Assembly (NCBI GenBank): GCA_934203205.1
Contig: CAKPYV010000045.1
Coordinates: forward strand, 1-17,009
Reading direction: 5' to 3'
Length of the DNA: 17,009 nt
Source: an uncultured Anaerovibrio sp.
Lineage (GTDB): Bacteria > Bacillota > Negativicutes > Selenomonadales > Selenomonadaceae
Shown: positions 14,371 to 17,009 of the stretch, piece by piece
Position numbering within the stretch: position 1 is the stretch's first letter
Layout of the letters: each line of letters opens with the position of its first letter
Position numbers and translations under genes: made by a program
Notes under the pieces: model-generated
Database searches by the model: none
What the model saw: the letters and a program-made list of their open reading frames with translations, nothing else
Told to the model about the DNA's origin: nothing

Positions 14371-14857
14371 TCTCATTTTCCTTTATATGCTTAATCACAA
14401 GTAACTCAAAAAGACCAGACATATCTATATCAGAAATTTTTTCTTTTATTTTATCAACGATTACTTCTACAGTTATTTTTTCTAATAACCCTTTAATAAA
14501 TGGAAACATACTTTTTATAAACTTATCCAAAATGTCCTTATCAGGTGCAACAACAGTAACTTGCACCTCTATATCTACATATGCAGTATGTAATTTCTCA
14601 TTGTTTTCACTTTTATGCTCATCACTTTCATCTATATATACAACAATAGATCCCAGTAAACCTTCTGATTCTAAGAGAGCATTAATCAGCTTAACGGCTT
14701 CATCCTTTGACATCCTTGAAAAAATGTCATTGAATACCTTTTTTAATTCTTTATAATCATCGCTAGAAAGTAAAGGTATCTCCTTTTCTAAGCTGATATT
14801 AGCATTTTCATTTACAAATTTATAGTTATTAGATAGTTCTTCCAATATCGTACACAT
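14351..14857 (-). CDS. Unrecognised 168-aa protein coupled to fliB
   Basis: I do not recognise this protein. It is soluble, without signal peptide or membrane helix, and acidic in its first half. Residues 1-75 look helical (EELSNNYKFV, KKVFNDIFSRM, KLINALLESEG). A segment rich in beta-branched residues follows (GSIVVYIDE at about 70-78, then TAYVDIEVQVTVVAP at about 91-105), then lysine-rich amphipathic helices to the end (KDILDKFIKSM, EVIVDKIKEKISDI). The ATG has AAGGAG at 7-nt spacing and a plausible promoter upstream. Its 3' end contains the fliB ribosome site and start, so it is in the same message and translationally coupled. A role as partner, chaperone or adaptor for flagellin modification is only a guess from position. 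Confidence 0.85.
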   Translation of the reverse strand: MCTILEELSNNYKFVNENANISLEKEIPLLSSDDYKELKKVFNDIFSRMSKDEAVKLINALLESEGLLGSIVVYIDESDEHKSENNEKLHTAYVDIEVQVTVVAPDKDILDKFIKSMFPFIKGLLEKITVEVIVDKIKEKISDIDMSGLFELLVIKHIKENENDYITA

Positions 14858-14890
14858 ACTGAAACTCCTTTATACATAAAATATTAATAT

Positions 14891-14922
14891 GGCAGGAGTG
14901 ACACCCCTCCCGCCCTATATGC
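14891..14922 (-). repeat. Leader hairpin repeat, copy A (before 168-aa gene)
   Basis: On the minus strand GGCGGGAG (14914-14907) pairs with CTCCTGCC (14898-14891) around an 8-nt loop GGGTGTCA. One pair is G-U in this orientation and would be an A-C mismatch on the plus strand, so it is likely an RNA of the minus strand. It is preceded by GCATAT, lies at the predicted 5' end of the mRNA, and ends 34 nt before the 168-aa gene ATG. Copy B is at 15271-15303. Confidence 0.65.
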
Positions 14923-14928
14923 TATAAT

Positions 14929-14957
14929 ACTATAAATAACATATCTGGATTTTTCAA
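14929..14957 (-). promoter_or_regulatory. Predicted sigma-A promoter for the 168-aa gene and fliB
   Basis: TTGAAA (14957-14952) and TATAGT (14934-14929) are separated by 17 nt. The predicted start near 14922 coincides with the first base of hairpin copy A. I see no sigma-28 flagellar promoter here. Confidence 0.5.
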
Positions 14958-14991
14958 ATTAGTAACCAAAATAAATTTTAACCTAGTATAT

Positions 14992-15132
14992 TCATTTTTC
15001 CGAGTTATTTTTGTCAGATTCCGTAATATATATTGCTTTACGCAGAGGTAGATATGTTTTTTTAGTTTTTATTTTTTCTACTTTACTAGGTTTCTTTTGA
15101 TTTTTTTCTGATTTATCAGTAGTATTTTTCAT
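14992..15132 (-). CDS. Possible small lysine-rich protein, 46 aa
   Basis: A short ORF on the same strand as fliB and flagellin, beginning MKNTTDKSEK and ending SDKNNSEK. It is highly basic (about a quarter lysine) and has no motif I recognise. Its ATG overlaps the stop of the 34-aa ORF at 15129-15233 (ATGA arrangement), with GAAAGAG 8 nt upstream. The A-rich base composition makes such lysine runs likely by chance, so support is weak. Confidence 0.3.
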   Translation of the reverse strand: MKNTTDKSEKNQKKPSKVEKIKTKKTYLPLRKAIYITESDKNNSEK

Positions 15133-15233
15133 AAGAAATACTCTTTCATTTTAAATATTTTGCAATATAGTTTAATACCACTACGCCAACCACCACGAAA
15201 AAAATAAAACTCATACACTATAATGGATACCAT
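15129..15233 (-). CDS. Possible 34-aa leader ORF after hairpin copy B
   Basis: It starts at an ATG with GGAG 5 nt upstream, 39 nt after hairpin copy B, nearly the same spacing as the 168-aa gene has from copy A (34 nt). The peptide (MVSIIVYEFY...) matches nothing I know. A different frame inside it, 15146-15214, gives a 22-aa single-helix membrane peptide, MSFIFFVVVGVVVLNYIAKY plus two residues, but without a ribosome site. At most one of these frames is likely real. Confidence 0.22.
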   Translation of the reverse strand: MVSIIVYEFYFFRGGWRSGIKLYCKIFKMKEYFL

Positions 15234-15270
15234 ATTTTCTCCAATTTAATGCTACAATATAATAGTAATG

Positions 15271-15303
15271 GAGCGGGAGTGACAACTCTCCCGCCCCATA
15301 TGC
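15271..15303 (-). repeat. Leader hairpin repeat, copy B (between flagellin and small ORFs)
   Basis: On the minus strand GCGGGAG (15294-15288) pairs perfectly with CTCCCGC (15279-15273) around AGTTGTCA. Flanking GCATATGGG matches copy A. It lies about 180 nt after the flagellin stop and is the strongest hairpin downstream of that gene, but no T-run follows, so it is not a canonical terminator. Confidence 0.65.
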
Positions 15304-15481
15304 AATGGTAGTTCTAATAACACACCTTGATCCTTCAGGCTAGCAACAAGAAGGGGTGCGGAATTAGTATATTTAGTTTATATATCAGCAACAGGCTAAA
15401 GCCCATTACAGAATATATCATAGCAATTTTGATAGCTTTTCTAAATAGATTTGCCATCAACCAGCTATCCTAGCTATGCTC
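15304..15481. other. Flagellin 3' region, no gene seen
   Basis: A-T-rich spacer downstream of flagellin. It has only weak hairpins, such as AGCTA-GGA-TAGCT near 15463-15475 and GGGCT-TT-AGCCT near 15400, without T-tracts. No ORF with a ribosome site was found. Confidence 0.5.
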
Positions 15482-17009
15482 TTACTGAAGCAGGGACAGT
15501 ACATTGGAGCTGGACTGATTAGCCTGTGCCAACATGGACTGTGCAGCCTGCAGCAGAACATTGTTCTTGGTGTAGTTGGTCATTTCCTTAGCCATATCAG
15601 CATCACGAATAGTGGACTCGGAAGCCTGTACATTCTCAGATGCAGTGGTCAAGTTAGTGGAAGTGTACTCCAGACGAGACTCAACGGAACCAATGGTTGT
15701 CTGCTGGTCAAGAGCCTTCTGAATCGCATTGTCCAGAACATTGATAGCAGCATTTGCCTTGGTCTGAGTGGAGATGTTCAGCTTAGTGCCATCTGCACCC
15801 TGAAGTCCAAGAGCCTCAGCACGCATATCAGTAAGACCAACCTTGATGGACTGGTTAGCTTTAGCACCAACCTGCAGGCTGATTGCATTATCATCGGACT
15901 TATTCTGAGCACGAATAGTCTCCTCAAAGGCATCCAGAGCGGCATTAGCAGACTTCTTTACATTGCCCTTGGAATCGGTAATGCTGATGTTAAAGCCAGA
16001 AATCTGACCACCAATACCAGCGTTATTTGCAGTAATAGTAATAGCATCCTTACCGGAAGCAGTATCAACAGTATCATTAGAAGCAGCTAAACCTACAGTC
16101 TTACCAGTCAACAGATTAGCCTGAGCCAACTTCTTCATATTGTCAGTATAGGCAGTCTTAGCATCATCAGTATCCTGAGTTGTACCACCACCATTTCTAG
16201 CCTTCAAATCATCAGCAGTCTGTGCAGCAGTACCACTCAATGCAACATTATTATAGGTTTTAAGTGATGTTGCAGTATTATCAAAGGCAGTTTTATTAGC
16301 ACCTGCATCTGTTGCAAACTTCTTAGTTTCAGTATTTTTTGAAATTGCACCAGTAAATGATGCCAATTTATCAAAATCATCACCAGCCTCAAAATCTGCT
16401 TCAATCTTACCAGCGGCTAGAGTGGCATGATTCTTATTCCAATCGTCAACTGCAACCTTAAGTGCAGCAACCTTGTCACTCAAGTCCTTTCTAGCTTTTT
16501 CTTCTGCTGTAACGGCAGTATCGACAGCATCCTTCTTCTGTACTGCATCTGCTGTATCATTCTTGATTTTCTTAATAGCTGTGGCATCAGTTGTTCCCTG
16601 AGCAGCAATAATGCTATCATTAGATGCATTAGCAAAGATCTGAGAAGTCTTATCAACATCTTCAGCAGCATTGAAGATATCCTGCAAGGTATGAATCTTA
16701 TTATTACCGGCATCATCCTTATAGCCTACCTGGAAAGTAGTAGTATACGTCTTGCCAGCCTGTACATAAGATACAGTTACCTTATCGGTTTCATGAATCT
16801 CCAGACTATCGCCACTGCGGGAAGCCAAAGCTGTCAGTGCAGTCTCACCAGTAGTGCCTTCTTTCAGGCTCTGGTTGGACAAGGCAGTGTAGGTAGCATT
16901 ACCAATGGTATTCTTGGAACCGTCCACCAAGAACTTGCCGTTGAAGGTTACATTTGCGTTATCGTTAATCTGGTCGATGGACTGATCCAGTTCCTTCTGG
17001 ATGGTCTGA
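15482..17009 (-). CDS. fliC: Flagellin, N-terminus beyond the window
   Basis: Flagellin is the filament subunit exported by the flagellar type III system. The frame is open to the window edge, so the visible 509 residues lack the true start; in-frame starts near 16930 are internal. The visible part begins with the end of the N-terminal conserved region (IQKELDQSIDQIN, then VTFNGKFLVDG). A variable middle follows, with an alanine-, aspartate- and lysine-rich helical stretch (about 16350-16560) and a flagellin-IN-like piece (GGQISGFNISITDSKGN). It ends with a classic C-terminal D1/D0 region: VESRLEYTSTNL, ASESTIRDADMAKEM, and NNVLLQAAQSMLAQANQ ending in LLQ. The full protein is probably about 620 aa, larger than Bacillus Hag. 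Surface lysines in the middle domain would be candidate FliB targets (inference). Confidence 0.93.
   Translation of the reverse strand, partial: QTIQKELDQSIDQINDNANVTFNGKFLVDGSKNTIGNATYTALSNQSLKEGTTGETALTALASRSGDSLEIHETDKVTVSYVQAGKTYTTTFQVGYKDDAGNNKIHTLQDIFNAAEDVDKTSQIFANASNDSIIAAQGTTDATAIKKIKNDTADAVQKKDAVDTAVTAEEKARKDLSDKVAALKVAVDDWNKNHATLAAGKIEADFEAGDDFDKLASFTGAISKNTETKKFATDAGANKTAFDNTATSLKTYNNVALSGTAAQTADDLKARNGGGTTQDTDDAKTAYTDNMKKLAQANLLTGKTVGLAASNDTVDTASGKDAITITANNAGIGGQISGFNISITDSKGNVKKSANAALDAFEETIRAQNKSDDNAISLQVGAKANQSIKVGLTDMRAEALGLQGADGTKLNISTQTKANAAINVLDNAIQKALDQQTTIGSVESRLEYTSTNLTTASENVQASESTIRDADMAKEMTNYTKNNVLLQAAQSMLAQANQSSSNVLSLLQ

Noticed and set aside
15482..16930. Flagellin starting at 16930
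   Set aside because: The frame stays open to 17009 and encodes conserved flagellin residues upstream, so the gene continues past the edge; 16930 is an internal TTG codon.

Overview
The window looks like a piece of a flagellated, outer-membrane-bearing Firmicute of the Negativicutes (Selenomonas/Anaerovibrio-like). It combines Firmicute traits (a T-box leader, an RqcH-type NFACT protein, a DAHP synthase with an N-terminal regulatory domain, strong GGAGG ribosome sites) with Gram-negative-type envelope genes (a phosphoethanolamine transferase, PssA/Psd phosphatidylethanolamine synthesis). Species assignment is inference; there is no rRNA here. Almost every gene is on the minus strand; only rqcH is on plus.

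Layout from left to right. 1-350: a structured non-coding repeat, cut by the window edge. 356-6791: a minus-strand block read from right to left as tagA/wecG-family glycosyltransferase, psd, pssA, a GT2 glycosyltransferase, then (after a terminator-like hairpin) queD, queE and a cptA/eptC-like phosphoethanolamine transferase. 6792-6959: a divergent promoter region. 6960-8714: rqcH, ending in a two-hairpin, two-direction terminator. 8802-10040: a PAS-GGDEF diguanylate cyclase whose promoter is overlapped by a perfect 13-bp inverted repeat. 10319-12221: tyrA and aroF, under a tyrosine-type T-box leader with a consensus promoter. 12781-13131: a second, diverged copy of the structured repeat. 13207-14857: fliB (flagellin lysine N-methylase) coupled to an unrecognised 168-aa gene. 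14858-15481: a gene-poor stretch with two copies of a short hairpin and some very small ORFs. 15482-17009: a flagellin gene that runs off the right edge.

Functional links: PssA and Psd make phosphatidylethanolamine, the usual donor for phosphoethanolamine transferases such as the one at the left end. AroF and TyrA are the entry step and a tyrosine-specific step of aromatic synthesis and share a tyrosine-sensing leader. FliB is expected to methylate lysines of the adjacent flagellin, and the 168-aa protein made from the same message is a candidate partner.

The least explained material is non-coding. The two copies of the long repeat keep the same three-stem fold although the paired sequences have almost completely changed, which is strong evidence for a functional RNA. 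A second, shorter hairpin family precedes translation starts between flagellin and fliB. The left end begins inside a repeat and the right end lies inside flagellin, so both may be assembly breaks at multicopy sequence.
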